Both the position numbers and the translations under genes were made by a program. This document shows positions 23,335-31,476 of a stretch of 63,087 bases of DNA, piece by piece. Below the pieces are notes generated by a model. That model saw nothing but the letters and a program-made list of their open reading frames with translations. It was not told the DNA's origin and ran no database searches. Position 1 is the stretch's first letter, and the number at the start of each line of letters is the position of its first letter. Source of the DNA: CAZTDU01 sp050248795 (GTDB lineage Bacteria > Pseudomonadota > Gammaproteobacteria > Burkholderiales > SG8-39); the NCBI GenBank assembly GCA_050248795.1, contig JBFWRS010000019.1:1-63087 (forward strand), given 5' to 3'.

Positions 23335-25004
23335 TGTTCGAGCGCCATTTTCCGCACTGGCCGCCGGGGCTGCCGAAGACGCTGGAGATTCCGCACACCA
23401 CGCTGTGGCACAACCTCGAAGTGAGCGCGGCGCGCTACCCGGACAAGGTGGCGTACTGGTTCTACGGCGGCGCGCTGACCTATGCTCGCCTGAAGGCGGA
23501 GGCCGAGGCGCTGGCCGGATACCTGCAGCACGCCTGCGGCGTGCAGCGTGGCGACCGCGTCGTGCTGTATGCGCAGAACAGCCCGCAGTTCGTCATCGGC
23601 TACTACGCCACGCTGCGCGCCGACGCGGTGGTGGTGCCGGCAAACCCGATGGTGAAGACCGAGGAGTTCGCTCACTACGTGCAGGACTCGGGGGGCCGCG
23701 TTGCCATCGCGATGCAGGATCTCTATGCCTTTGTCGAACCCTTGATGGGCACGAGCCTGGAGCGCTGCATCGTCGGTACCTATGCCGACTACATCGATGC
23801 GGCGACCGACCTGCCGGTGCCGGACTTCGTCCGCGCGCCCTCCGTACCCCTCGCGCACGCTCAGGCTACGGCATGGCGGGATGCGCTGGGCGCAGGACAT
23901 GTGCCCGCCCCGCACGCCTCGCATGAGACCGACCTCGCCTGCCTTCCCTACACCTCCGGCACCACCGGCAAGCCCAAGGGCTGCATGCTGAGCCACCGCA
24001 ACATCATGGCCACTGCGGCAGGCGGCAATGCCTGGGGCGGCAATACCTGCGGCATCGTCGGCCTGGGTGTGCTGCCGATGTTCCACCTCACCGGCATGCA
24101 GGCAGGGATGAACGGCGCCATCCACATCGGCGCGACCGTGGTGCTGCTGGCGCGCTGGGATCGCGAAGCGGCGGCGAAGCTGATCGAGCGCCACCGCGTC
24201 ACCCACTGGACCGCGATCACCACCATGGTGGTGGATTTCCTCGCCAACCCGAAGCTCGACAGCTACGAACTGTCGTCGCTGGAGCGCATCGGCGGCGGCG
24301 GCGCGGCGATGCCCGAAGCGCTGGCGGCGAGGATCGAGAGCCGCTTCGGCCTGAAGTTCATCGAAGGCTACGGGCTGACCGAGACCGCGGCACCGTCGCA
24401 CGCGAATCCGCAGCACCGGCCCAAGCGCCAGTGCGCAGGCATTCCCTACCTGAATACCGACGCCCGCGTGATCGACCCGGTGTCGCGCACGGAACTCGGC
24501 GCGAACGAAACCGGCGAGATCGTCGTGCACGGGCCGCAGGTGTTCGGCGGCTACTGGAACCAGCCCGGGGCCACCGCTGACGCCTTCATCGAGCGCGACG
24601 GCAAGCGGTTCTTTCGCACCGGGGACCTCGGCTACTACGACGACGAAGGCTACTTCTTCATTACCGATCGCCTGAAGCGCATGATCAATGCGTCCGGCTT
24701 CAAGGTCTGGCCGGCCGAGGTGGAGGCGATGCTGTTCGCGCACCCGGACATCCAGGAAGCCTGCGTGATCGGCACGCGCGACGCGCAGCGCGGCGAGACG
24801 GTCAAGGCCGTGGTGGTGCTGAAGGCTGCGGCACGCGACCGGACCAGCGCCGCGGACATCATCGCCTGGGCGAAGGAGCGCATGGCCGCGTACAAGTATC
24901 CGCGCGTCGTCGAGTTCGTCGATGCGCTGCCCAAGACCGGCACCGGCAAGGTGTTCTGGCGCAAGCTGCAGGAAGAAGAAAACAGGAAGGCGGCGGCACC
25001 GTAA
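23334..25004 (+). CDS. Acyl-CoA synthetase (AMP-forming)
   Basis: 556 residues from the ATG at 23334, which shares one base with the previous stop. ANL-superfamily motifs: P-loop TSGTTGKPKG (207-216), EGYGLTETAAPSH, and the C-terminal GxxK region LPKTGTGKVFWRKLQ with the adenylation Lys. FFRTGDLGYYDDEGYFFITDRLKRMI marks the hinge. It converts a carboxylic acid to its CoA thioester using ATP. Chain type cannot be told from sequence. It is translationally coupled to the mandelate-racemase homologue, so the racemised or dehydrated acid may be its substrate. Confidence 0.92.
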   Translation: MFERHFPHWPPGLPKTLEIPHTTLWHNLEVSAARYPDKVAYWFYGGALTYARLKAEAEALAGYLQHACGVQRGDRVVLYAQNSPQFVIGYYATLRADAVVVPANPMVKTEEFAHYVQDSGGRVAIAMQDLYAFVEPLMGTSLERCIVGTYADYIDAATDLPVPDFVRAPSVPLAHAQATAWRDALGAGHVPAPHASHETDLACLPYTSGTTGKPKGCMLSHRNIMATAAGGNAWGGNTCGIVGLGVLPMFHLTGMQAGMNGAIHIGATVVLLARWDREAAAKLIERHRVTHWTAITTMVVDFLANPKLDSYELSSLERIGGGGAAMPEALAARIESRFGLKFIEGYGLTETAAPSHANPQHRPKRQCAGIPYLNTDARVIDPVSRTELGANETGEIVVHGPQVFGGYWNQPGATADAFIERDGKRFFRTGDLGYYDDEGYFFITDRLKRMINASGFKVWPAEVEAMLFAHPDIQEACVIGTRDAQRGETVKAVVVLKAAARDRTSAADIIAWAKERMAAYKYPRVVEFVDALPKTGTGKVFWRKLQEEENRKAAAP

Positions 25005-25049
25005 GGTCGGGACTGTGCACAGGCTTGCCCGTGCGCCCGCCGTCCCGCG

Positions 25050-25838
25050 TCAGTCCAGGCCCCTGTAGTCCGGATCCGACTGGATGCGCGCCAGCATGCG
25101 GCGCATGCCGGCCAGCCAGCGCTCGCGGTCGGCGGCTTTGCGGCGCTCGTACTCCGCTACTTCGGGATGCGGCAGCACGAGGAAGCGTCCCTCCTCGATC
25201 GCCTCGGTAACGCATTGCGCGGCGTATTCGGCGCTCACCGAGCCTTCGGATAGAAACGACTTGCGGTCGCCTGAGGGCCCGAGCAGCATCGGCGTGCGCA
25301 CGCCCTGCGGGCACAGGCAGGACACGCCCAGCCCCTTGTCGCCGTAGTTCACCGACAGCCACTCGGCAAACGCCACGGCGCCGTGTTTGCTCACCGTGTA
25401 GGTTGCAGAATCCGGCTGCATCAGCAGGCCGGCGGCCGAAGCGGTGGCGACGATATGGCCGCCGCCCTGCGCCAGCATCAGCGGCACCAGCACGCGCGCC
25501 GCATGGATATGCGCCATCAGGTTCACGTCCAGCGTGCGTTTCCATTCCTCCGCCGTCGCCTCCAGGCCGTGGCGGCCGATGATGCCTGCATTGGAGCAGA
25601 AGATGTCGACACGGCCGTAGCGCGCGATTGCGGTGTCGACCAGCGCGCGGATGTCCTCTTCCTTCGATACGTCGCAGCTCGCGGCGATGCCGCCGACGCT
25701 GGCTGCGGTTTCCTGCGCAGGAATGATGTCGGCGCAGACCACGCCCTTCGCGCCCATGGCGGCGAAGCGCGCGGCGAGTGCTGCGCCGATGCCGCGCGCC
25801 GCGCCGGTAACCACGCACACCTTGCCCGCGATCTTCAT
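25050..25838 (-). CDS. Short-chain dehydrogenase/reductase
   Basis: 262 residues. Standard SDR: TGAARGIG cofactor motif (11-18), CSNAG in place of NNAG, catalytic Ser in ATASAAG, and YTVSK. The C-terminal 40 residues are an unusual Arg-rich helix (YERRKAADRERWLAGMRRML). It is convergent with the acyl-CoA ligase and divergent from the phosphatase gene. A GGGAGGG ribosome site precedes the ATG. Confidence 0.9.
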   Translation of the reverse strand: MKIAGKVCVVTGAARGIGAALAARFAAMGAKGVVCADIIPAQETAASVGGIAASCDVSKEEDIRALVDTAIARYGRVDIFCSNAGIIGRHGLEATAEEWKRTLDVNLMAHIHAARVLVPLMLAQGGGHIVATASAAGLLMQPDSATYTVSKHGAVAFAEWLSVNYGDKGLGVSCLCPQGVRTPMLLGPSGDRKSFLSEGSVSAEYAAQCVTEAIEEGRFLVLPHPEVAEYERRKAADRERWLAGMRRMLARIQSDPDYRGLD

Positions 25839-25865
25839 GCAGCCGACCCTCCCCGGTTCGATGCG

Positions 25866-25871
25866 ATTATA
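25866..25871 (-). promoter_or_regulatory. TATAAT -10 box of the SDR gene, on a shared divergent promoter
   Basis: TATAAT on the minus strand lies 27 bases upstream of the SDR start, with a ribosome site between. The same bases read GATTATAGG on the plus strand, ending only a few bases before the phosphatase ATG at 25877, so the two divergent genes may share one overlapping promoter core. Confidence 0.5.
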
Positions 25872-25876
25872 GGCAG

Positions 25877-26533
25877 ATGGCAGAACTGATCCTGGTGCGC
25901 CACGGGCAGGCGTCCTTCGGCGCCGACGACTACGACCGGCTCTCCGAACTGGGCTGGCGCCAGTCGCGCTGGCTGGGGGAGCACTTCCGCGCGCGCGGCG
26001 TGCGCTTCGACCGCGTGCTGCGCGGCACGCTGCGCCGGCACGAGGAGACGCTACGCGGCATCCTCGAAGGCATGCAGGCGTCTGCCGACGACGCGGCGGA
26101 TGCCGGGCTGAACGAGTACGACAGCCATGCGCTGCTCGCGGCGCACGGCGGCAGGCCCGAGGGCGGCGATCGCCGCGCGCACTTCAGGCTGCTGCGCGAG
26201 GCGCTGGGCGCGTGGACCGAAGGCAGATTGGCAGGCGATGCGCACGAGCCGTTCGAGGCGTTCCGCGCGCGCGTGCTCGCGGCGCTGGAACCGCTGCGCG
26301 ACGACGCATCGGCTGCGCGCGTGCTGGTGGTCACCTCGGGCGGGCCGATCTCCACGTTCCTCGCGGCGGTGACCGGCATGCCGCAGCGCATGATGGTGGA
26401 ACTGAACCTGCAGACGCGCAATTCCGGCGTCTCGGAGTTCCGCGCCGACAGTCGCGGCTTCCGGCTGGTCAGCTTCAACAACGTGCCGCACCTGGACCGC
26501 CCGGACCGGGCGGACGCGCTTACCTATGCCTGA
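25877..26533 (+). CDS. Histidine phosphatase family protein
   Basis: 218 residues. The catalytic RHG motif is at the N-terminus (LILVRHGQASFGADDYDRLSELGWRQ), with the phosphohistidine at His9, the second Arg in FDRVLRGTLRRHEET and the second His region as VVTSGGPIS, where many family members have a GH-type motif. The fold is that of phosphoglycerate mutase-like phosphatases. The substrate is unknown. No Shine-Dalgarno sequence precedes the ATG. Confidence 0.88.
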   Translation: MAELILVRHGQASFGADDYDRLSELGWRQSRWLGEHFRARGVRFDRVLRGTLRRHEETLRGILEGMQASADDAADAGLNEYDSHALLAAHGGRPEGGDRRAHFRLLREALGAWTEGRLAGDAHEPFEAFRARVLAALEPLRDDASAARVLVVTSGGPISTFLAAVTGMPQRMMVELNLQTRNSGVSEFRADSRGFRLVSFNNVPHLDRPDRADALTYA

Positions 26534-26560
26534 CCGCGACCCGGCCGCGCCGCGGCTCGA

Positions 26561-27757
26561 TCAGATCACGCCGGCCTCGCGCAGGCGCGCCTGCTCGGCC
26601 TCCGACAGCCCCAGCACGCCGCCATACACCTCGGCGTTATGCGCGCCAAGCGCCGGGCCGGCGGTGCGAGCTTCGCCCGGCGTCGCCGACAGGCGCGGCA
26701 CCACGCAGGGCACCGCAACCTCGCCGAAATCGTCGTCCTTCACATGCGTGATGGCGCCGCGGGCGACGAAATGCGGGTCCGTCGCCATCTGCGCGTTCGA
26801 CAGGATCGGCGCCACCGACACGCCGCCGCTGGCGAGCCGCGCCATCACTTCTGCCTGAGGCAGCTTGCCGATCCACTCGGCGACGATGGCATTCAGCTCC
26901 GTGGCGTGGCGCATGCGGCCCGGGTTGTCGAGGAAGCGCGGGTCTCGCGCCAGGTCCTCGCGGCCGATCAGCGCGCAGAAGCGCTCGAACACGTTCTGCA
27001 CCGGCACGGTGAAGGTCACCCACTGACCATCGGCGGTGCGAAACACGTTCGAGGGCGAGACATAGGCATTGGCGTTGCCGATGCGCTCGTGCACCTGGCC
27101 GAGTTGTTGCCACTCGACAGGCAGCACTTCCAGCATGCGCAGCGCTGCTTCGGTCATCGACAGGTCGATCTCCTGGCCGGGCGCGTCCGGATGCTTCAGG
27201 CGGTGCACCAGCGCTGCCAGCACGCCGAAGGCACCGAAGATGCCGCCGATCGGATCGCCGATCGGATATCCCACGTGCATCGGCGGGCGGTCCGCCTCGC
27301 CGGTGATGTACACCATGCCCGAGTACGCCTCGAACAGCCGGGCGAAGCCGGCATAGTTGCTGTAAGGCCCGGTCTGGCCGAAGCCGGTGGCGCGCAGGAT
27401 GATGAGCCTGGGCGAATGCGACCACAGTGCCGCCTTGTCCAGCCCCCAGCGGTCCAGCGTTCCCGGGCGGTAGTTTTCCACCAGCACGTCGAATTCCGCC
27501 ACCAGGCGCAGGAACAGCGCCTTGCCTTCGGGCTTGCGCAGGTCCAGCGTGATCGCACGCTTGTTGCGGTTGACCGCCTTCCACAGCAGCGACTTGCCGT
27601 CCTTGTGCGGCGCGAGCGCGCGCAGCGCGTCGCCGGTGCGAGGCAGCTCCACCTTGACCACGTCGGCGCCGAAGTCCCCGAGCATTGCGGCGGCAAACGG
27701 CCCTGCCACCACGTTCGAGATGTCGAGTACCTTCAGTCCCTCGAGCGGCCCTGCCAT
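26561..27757 (-). CDS. CaiB/BaiF family CoA-transferase
   Basis: 398 residues starting at 27757, inside a TGATG overlap with the upstream gene. The N-terminus is family III typical (MAGPLEGLKVLDISNVVAGPFAAAMLGDFGADVVKVE, NKRAITLDLRKPEG). The position that holds the catalytic Asp in formyl-CoA transferase reads GFARLFEAYSG, with Ala139, a variation I associate with some subgroups of the family. Acids transferred are unknown. It forms an operon with the racemase-like gene upstream. Confidence 0.88.
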   Translation of the reverse strand: MAGPLEGLKVLDISNVVAGPFAAAMLGDFGADVVKVELPRTGDALRALAPHKDGKSLLWKAVNRNKRAITLDLRKPEGKALFLRLVAEFDVLVENYRPGTLDRWGLDKAALWSHSPRLIILRATGFGQTGPYSNYAGFARLFEAYSGMVYITGEADRPPMHVGYPIGDPIGGIFGAFGVLAALVHRLKHPDAPGQEIDLSMTEAALRMLEVLPVEWQQLGQVHERIGNANAYVSPSNVFRTADGQWVTFTVPVQNVFERFCALIGREDLARDPRFLDNPGRMRHATELNAIVAEWIGKLPQAEVMARLASGGVSVAPILSNAQMATDPHFVARGAITHVKDDDFGEVAVPCVVPRLSATPGEARTAGPALGAHNAEVYGGVLGLSEAEQARLREAGVI

Positions 27758-28902
27758 CACAGCGCTCCCAGGCCGAGGGACTGCAGGCGCGACACGTCGG
27801 CGCCGGAAAAGCCCCAGTCGGCGAGCGCTTCGCGCCCGCCCTCGCCGCGCTCGGGCGGCGCGCGCCGCACCTGCGCCTGCGTGCGCGAGAATCGCGGCGC
27901 GGGTGCCGGCTGCGCGATGCCATCGAGCGTGATGAAGCTGCCGCGCGCGACGTTGTGCGCGTCGCGCCGCGCTTCCGAGAAACTCAGTACCGGGGCGAAA
28001 CACGCATCCGACCCCGCGAAGGCCTGCACCCATTCGTCGCGCGTGCGGCTGCGGAAGGCGCGCGCGAACGCTTCGCGCAACGCGGGCCATCCGGCGCGGT
28101 CGTGCTGCGCGGGCAGGTTCTCCGCCGCCAGACCCAGCCGCGCCAGCAGTTCGGCGTAGAAGCGGGCCTCGATCGCGCCGATCGACACGTAGCGCCCGTC
28201 GCTGGTTTCGTAAACGTCGTACCAGGGCGCGCCGGTGTCGAGCACGTTCGCGCCGCGCTCTTCCGACCAGGTGTTCGCCGCGAGCATGCCGGAGAACATC
28301 GTCGCCAGCAGCGAGGCGCCTTCGACCATCGCCGCATCCACCACCTGGCCGCGCCCGGAGCGCTGCGCTTCGATCAGCGCACAGGCAATGCCGAAGCCGA
28401 GCAGCATGCCGCCGCCGCCGAAGTCGCCGACCAGGTTGAGCGGTGGTACCGGTGCCTCGCCCCTGCGACCAAACGCGTGCAGCACGCCGGCGATCGCGAT
28501 GTAGTTGATGTCGTGGCCTGCGCGCGGCGCCAGCGGCCCGTCCTGCCCCCAGCCGGTCATGCGGCCGTAGACCAGCTTCGGGTTGCGCGCGAGCGCTGCA
28601 TCGGGCCCGATGCCCAGGCGCTCCATGACGCCCGGCCGCATGCCTTCGATCAGCGCATCTGCGCGCGATACCAGTTCAAGCGCGGCGTCGATGCCGCCGG
28701 GGGATTTCATGTCCAGCGTCACCGAGCGCTTGCCGCGGTTCATCAGCTCCACCTTGCGCGCGCGCTTCAGGCCGAGGTCGCCCGATGCCGGGCGATCGAT
28801 GACGAGAACGTCCGCGCCCATGTCGGCGAGCAGCATGCCGGCGAACGGCCCGGGGCCTATCGCCTCGAACTCGATGACTTTGATGCCGTGTAAGGGTCCC
28901 AT
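27757..28902 (-). CDS. Alpha-methylacyl-CoA racemase-like CaiB/BaiF protein
   Basis: 381 residues. The N-terminus (LHGIKVIEFEAIGPGPFAGMLLADMGADVLVIDR) and the segment PLNLVGDFGGGGMLL are characteristic of alpha-methylacyl-CoA racemases. The catalytic pair of the M. tuberculosis enzyme (H126/D156) has clear counterparts, H130 in RAGHDINY and D160 in NLVGDF. It would interconvert 2-methylacyl-CoA epimers ahead of beta-oxidation. Its ATG is 6 bases from a TATCAT box with no ribosome site. Confidence 0.88.
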   Translation of the reverse strand: MGPLHGIKVIEFEAIGPGPFAGMLLADMGADVLVIDRPASGDLGLKRARKVELMNRGKRSVTLDMKSPGGIDAALELVSRADALIEGMRPGVMERLGIGPDAALARNPKLVYGRMTGWGQDGPLAPRAGHDINYIAIAGVLHAFGRRGEAPVPPLNLVGDFGGGGMLLGFGIACALIEAQRSGRGQVVDAAMVEGASLLATMFSGMLAANTWSEERGANVLDTGAPWYDVYETSDGRYVSIGAIEARFYAELLARLGLAAENLPAQHDRAGWPALREAFARAFRSRTRDEWVQAFAGSDACFAPVLSFSEARRDAHNVARGSFITLDGIAQPAPAPRFSRTQAQVRRAPPERGEGGREALADWGFSGADVSRLQSLGLGAL

Positions 28903-28908
28903 GCACGG

Positions 28909-28914
28909 ATGATA
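28909..28914 (-). promoter_or_regulatory. Candidate -10 box 6 nt before the racemase-like start, shared with the divergent gene
   Basis: TATCAT on the minus strand ends six bases before the ATG at 28902. The overlapping plus-strand reading, GATAAT (28911-28916), lies 15 bases before the ATG of the divergent cobalamin-binding-type gene. Both starts lack a clear ribosome site, so very short or absent leaders are predicted in both directions. Confidence 0.45.
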
Positions 28915-28931
28915 ATGTCCCCACACCCGCC

Positions 28932-29735
28932 ATGACCGACCGATACCCGAAACGCATCGTCTGCCTGACCGAGGAAACCACCGAGACGCTGTACCTGCTC
29001 GGCGAGGCGCAGCGCATCGTCGGCATTTCCGGCTACACCGTGCGCCCGGCGCGCGCGCGGCGCGAGAAGCCACGTGTGTCGGCGTTTCTCTCCGCGAAGA
29101 CCGACCGCATCCTCGAATTGAAGCCCGACCTGGTGATCGGCTTTTCCGACCTGCAGCGAGACATCGCGAGCGAACTGGTGAAGCAGGGCCTGAACGTGAT
29201 GATCTTCAACCAGCGCTCGGTCGAGGAGATCCTCGACATGGTGCAGACCCTGGCGGCGATGGTCGGCGCGGCGGCGAAGGGCGCGGTACTGGTGGCCCGG
29301 CTGCAGGCGAACCTGGCGAGGGTGCGCGCGCAGGCCGCGGCGTTCCGCGTGCGGCCGCGGGTCTATTTCGAGGAATGGGACGAGCCGATGATCAGCGGCA
29401 TCCGCTGGGTGTCGGAACTCGTCGGTATCGCCGGCGGCGATGACGTGTTCGCCGAACTTTCGCTGTCGCAGGGCGCCGCCGGCCGCACCATCGCCGACCC
29501 CGCGGAAGTCGTGCGCCGCGCGCCGGATATCATCGTCGGCTCATGGTGCGGCAAGAAGTTCAGGCCCGAGCGCGTCGCCGCGCGCGCCGGGTTCGCGGCG
29601 ATCCCGGCAGTGCGCGACGGCGAACTGCACGAGGTGAAATCAGCCGACATCCTGCAGCCCGGACCCGCCGCGCTGACCGACGGCGTGGCGCGTCTGCACG
29701 CGATCTTCGCCGGCTGGGGCGCTAAGCGTCGATGA
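28932..29735 (+). CDS. Periplasmic-binding-fold (BtuF/FecB-type) protein without signal peptide
   Basis: 267 residues. Sequence order fits the cobalamin/siderophore-binding class III solute-binding fold: IVCLTEETTETLYLLGEAQRIVGIS, then LELKPDLVIGFSDLQ, then the long linking helix (SVEEILDMVQTLAAMVG) and VVRRAPDIIVGSW. It begins straight at the domain with no signal peptide or lipobox, so it is predicted to be cytoplasmic unless the start is wrong; the upstream frame offers no hydrophobic segment. No BtuCD-type transporter genes are nearby. The 3' end overlaps the convergent dioxygenase gene by 14 bases. Confidence 0.8.
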   Translation: MTDRYPKRIVCLTEETTETLYLLGEAQRIVGISGYTVRPARARREKPRVSAFLSAKTDRILELKPDLVIGFSDLQRDIASELVKQGLNVMIFNQRSVEEILDMVQTLAAMVGAAAKGAVLVARLQANLARVRAQAAAFRVRPRVYFEEWDEPMISGIRWVSELVGIAGGDDVFAELSLSQGAAGRTIADPAEVVRRAPDIIVGSWCGKKFRPERVAARAGFAAIPAVRDGELHEVKSADILQPGPAALTDGVARLHAIFAGWGAKRR

Positions 29736-30276
29736 CGAAGTCGAAGCGCATAGCGGCGCCGTCGCGCTTCATCTGCAGTTCGGGCCGGTACAGGCGGTCG
29801 GGCGCGTTGCTCGCATCGCCCGGGAAATAGAGCTGCGTGGTGAGCGGCCGCCGGCCGGGCGCGCCGACCTTGACGTGCAGGTGCCGCGCGCGCCCGGGGT
29901 ACAGCCCGGGCACGATGGATTCGACGCGGTAGCGGCCCTGGGCGTCCGCGTACAGGTGGCCGCGGTAGCGAAAGCCGGCGTTGTCGTACTCCCCCTTGTC
30001 GTCCGCGTGCCAGAAATCCAGCATCGCGTTCGCCACCGGCCGGCAGCCGGGTGTCAGCACCAGGCCGGCCAGCACGATGCGGGCCGTGCCGCCCGCGTCA
30101 GGCTCCACCAGCGATGCCTTGCGCGGTGTCTGCGGCGTGTAGAAGGGGCCTTCGGTCTGCCGCGGTGTGCCAGGTGCCGCGTCGCGGCACGCCGGCGTCA
30201 GCGCCAGCGCGCGCCCGGCGAGCATCAGTCCTGCCGGCAGGACGAGCCCGGCCTGTACGAAGCGGCGTCTGTGCAT
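29722..30276 (-). CDS. Exported intradiol ring-cleavage dioxygenase-like protein
   Basis: 184 residues. An N-terminal signal peptide (MHRRRFVQAGLVLPAGLMLAGRALA) carries an Arg-rich start reminiscent of a Tat signal. The mature part matches the protocatechuate 3,4-dioxygenase beta-type core: TEGPFYTP, DFWHADDKGEYDN, and GLYPGRARHLHVKV, giving two Tyr and two His as the Fe(III) ligand set. Secreted members are widespread and mostly uncharacterised. A GGAGATC ribosome site precedes the ATG. Confidence 0.85.
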   Translation of the reverse strand: MHRRRFVQAGLVLPAGLMLAGRALALTPACRDAAPGTPRQTEGPFYTPQTPRKASLVEPDAGGTARIVLAGLVLTPGCRPVANAMLDFWHADDKGEYDNAGFRYRGHLYADAQGRYRVESIVPGLYPGRARHLHVKVGAPGRRPLTTQLYFPGDASNAPDRLYRPELQMKRDGAAMRFDFVIDA

Positions 30277-30321
30277 GCGGATCTCCTCGACGCTTGGAGC
30301 GCGGCCGCGCGCTTGAGTTCC

Positions 30322-31476
30322 CTATGCCGCGCCCTTGAGGAGCTGCTTGGCGATGTTCAGCAGGTGGATCTGCGTCGTGCCTTCGTAAATGCGGAACACG
30401 CGCACGTCGCGGTAGAAGCGCTCGATCGGGCGCTCCTTGACGTAGCCCTGGCCGCCGAACACCTGCACCACGCGATCGGCGACGCGGCCGCACATCTCGC
30501 TGGCGTAGAGCTTGCAGATGGAGACGTCCAGCGTCACGTCCTCGCCACGGTCGCGTTTGCGTGCGGTCTCCAGGATCAGCGCGCGCGCGGCCTCGATGTC
30601 GACCTTGCACTCGGCGAGCATCGCCTGCACCAGCTGGAACTCGGCGATCGGCTTGCCGAACTGCCGGCGCTCGCGCGTGTAGCGCAAGGCTTCGTCCAGC
30701 ATGCGGATCGCCGGCCCGGTGCACAGCGCGGCGAGGTTCACGCGTTGCTTGTTCAGCGCCTTCATCACGGTCTTGAAACCGCGCCCCGGCACGCCGCCGA
30801 TGATCTGGCTCTCGTGCACCCTGCAGTCCTTGAGGTACACCTCGCCCACCGGCGCGCCCTCCTGGCCCATCATCGGCGTCGGCGCGGACGCCGTCAGTCC
30901 GGGCGTGCCGCGCTCGATCAGGAACGCCGATACCCCGCTCGAGCCCTTGTTCGCCGCATCGGTGCGCGCGAACACGGTGTATAGGTCGGCGATCGGCGCC
31001 AGCGTGATGTAGCGCTTCACGCCGTTCAGCACGTAGTGCCCGTCCCCGGCAGGCGTCGCGCTGGTCTGCAGCGCGACCGCGTCCGAACCCGCCTCGGGCT
31101 CGGTCAGCGCCAGGCAGCCGAGCATCTCGCCGCTCGCAAGCAAGGGCAGGTACCTGCGCTTCTGCTCCTCGGTGCCGTCCTGGATGATCGATTCCGAGCC
31201 GATGCCGGCGTTCTGCGCGCCGATCACGCGGTACGCGACCGAACACTGCGTCAGCTCGATGAACGCGCGCGCAAGCTCCTCGGTGGTCAGGCCGGAGCCG
31301 CCGTACTCTTCGGGAATGCTCCAGCCGAAGGAGCCGATGCGGCGCAACTCCGCGAACACCTCGTCGGGCACCTTGCGCTCGCGCTCGACGCGGTCCTCGT
31401 TCGGGATCGCGACCTCGCGCACGAAGGCGCGGATGCGCGCCAGCAACTGGTCCAGCCGGGCGGCGTCGCGGATCAT
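30322..31476 (-). CDS. Acyl-CoA dehydrogenase
   Basis: 384 residues, standard for the family. FAD/substrate segments are evident: LALTEPEAGSDAVAL, the YITLAP region of the middle domain, and a C-terminal QVFGGQGYVKERPIERFYRDVRVFRIYEGTTQI, where the Glu of IYEGTT is the usual catalytic base of short/medium-chain enzymes. It introduces the 2,3-double bond in an acyl-CoA. It is the third gene of an operon with the IclR-type regulator and the crotonase, overlapping the latter as ATGA. Confidence 0.93.
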   Translation of the reverse strand: MIRDAARLDQLLARIRAFVREVAIPNEDRVERERKVPDEVFAELRRIGSFGWSIPEEYGGSGLTTEELARAFIELTQCSVAYRVIGAQNAGIGSESIIQDGTEEQKRRYLPLLASGEMLGCLALTEPEAGSDAVALQTSATPAGDGHYVLNGVKRYITLAPIADLYTVFARTDAANKGSSGVSAFLIERGTPGLTASAPTPMMGQEGAPVGEVYLKDCRVHESQIIGGVPGRGFKTVMKALNKQRVNLAALCTGPAIRMLDEALRYTRERRQFGKPIAEFQLVQAMLAECKVDIEAARALILETARKRDRGEDVTLDVSICKLYASEMCGRVADRVVQVFGGQGYVKERPIERFYRDVRVFRIYEGTTQIHLLNIAKQLLKGAA

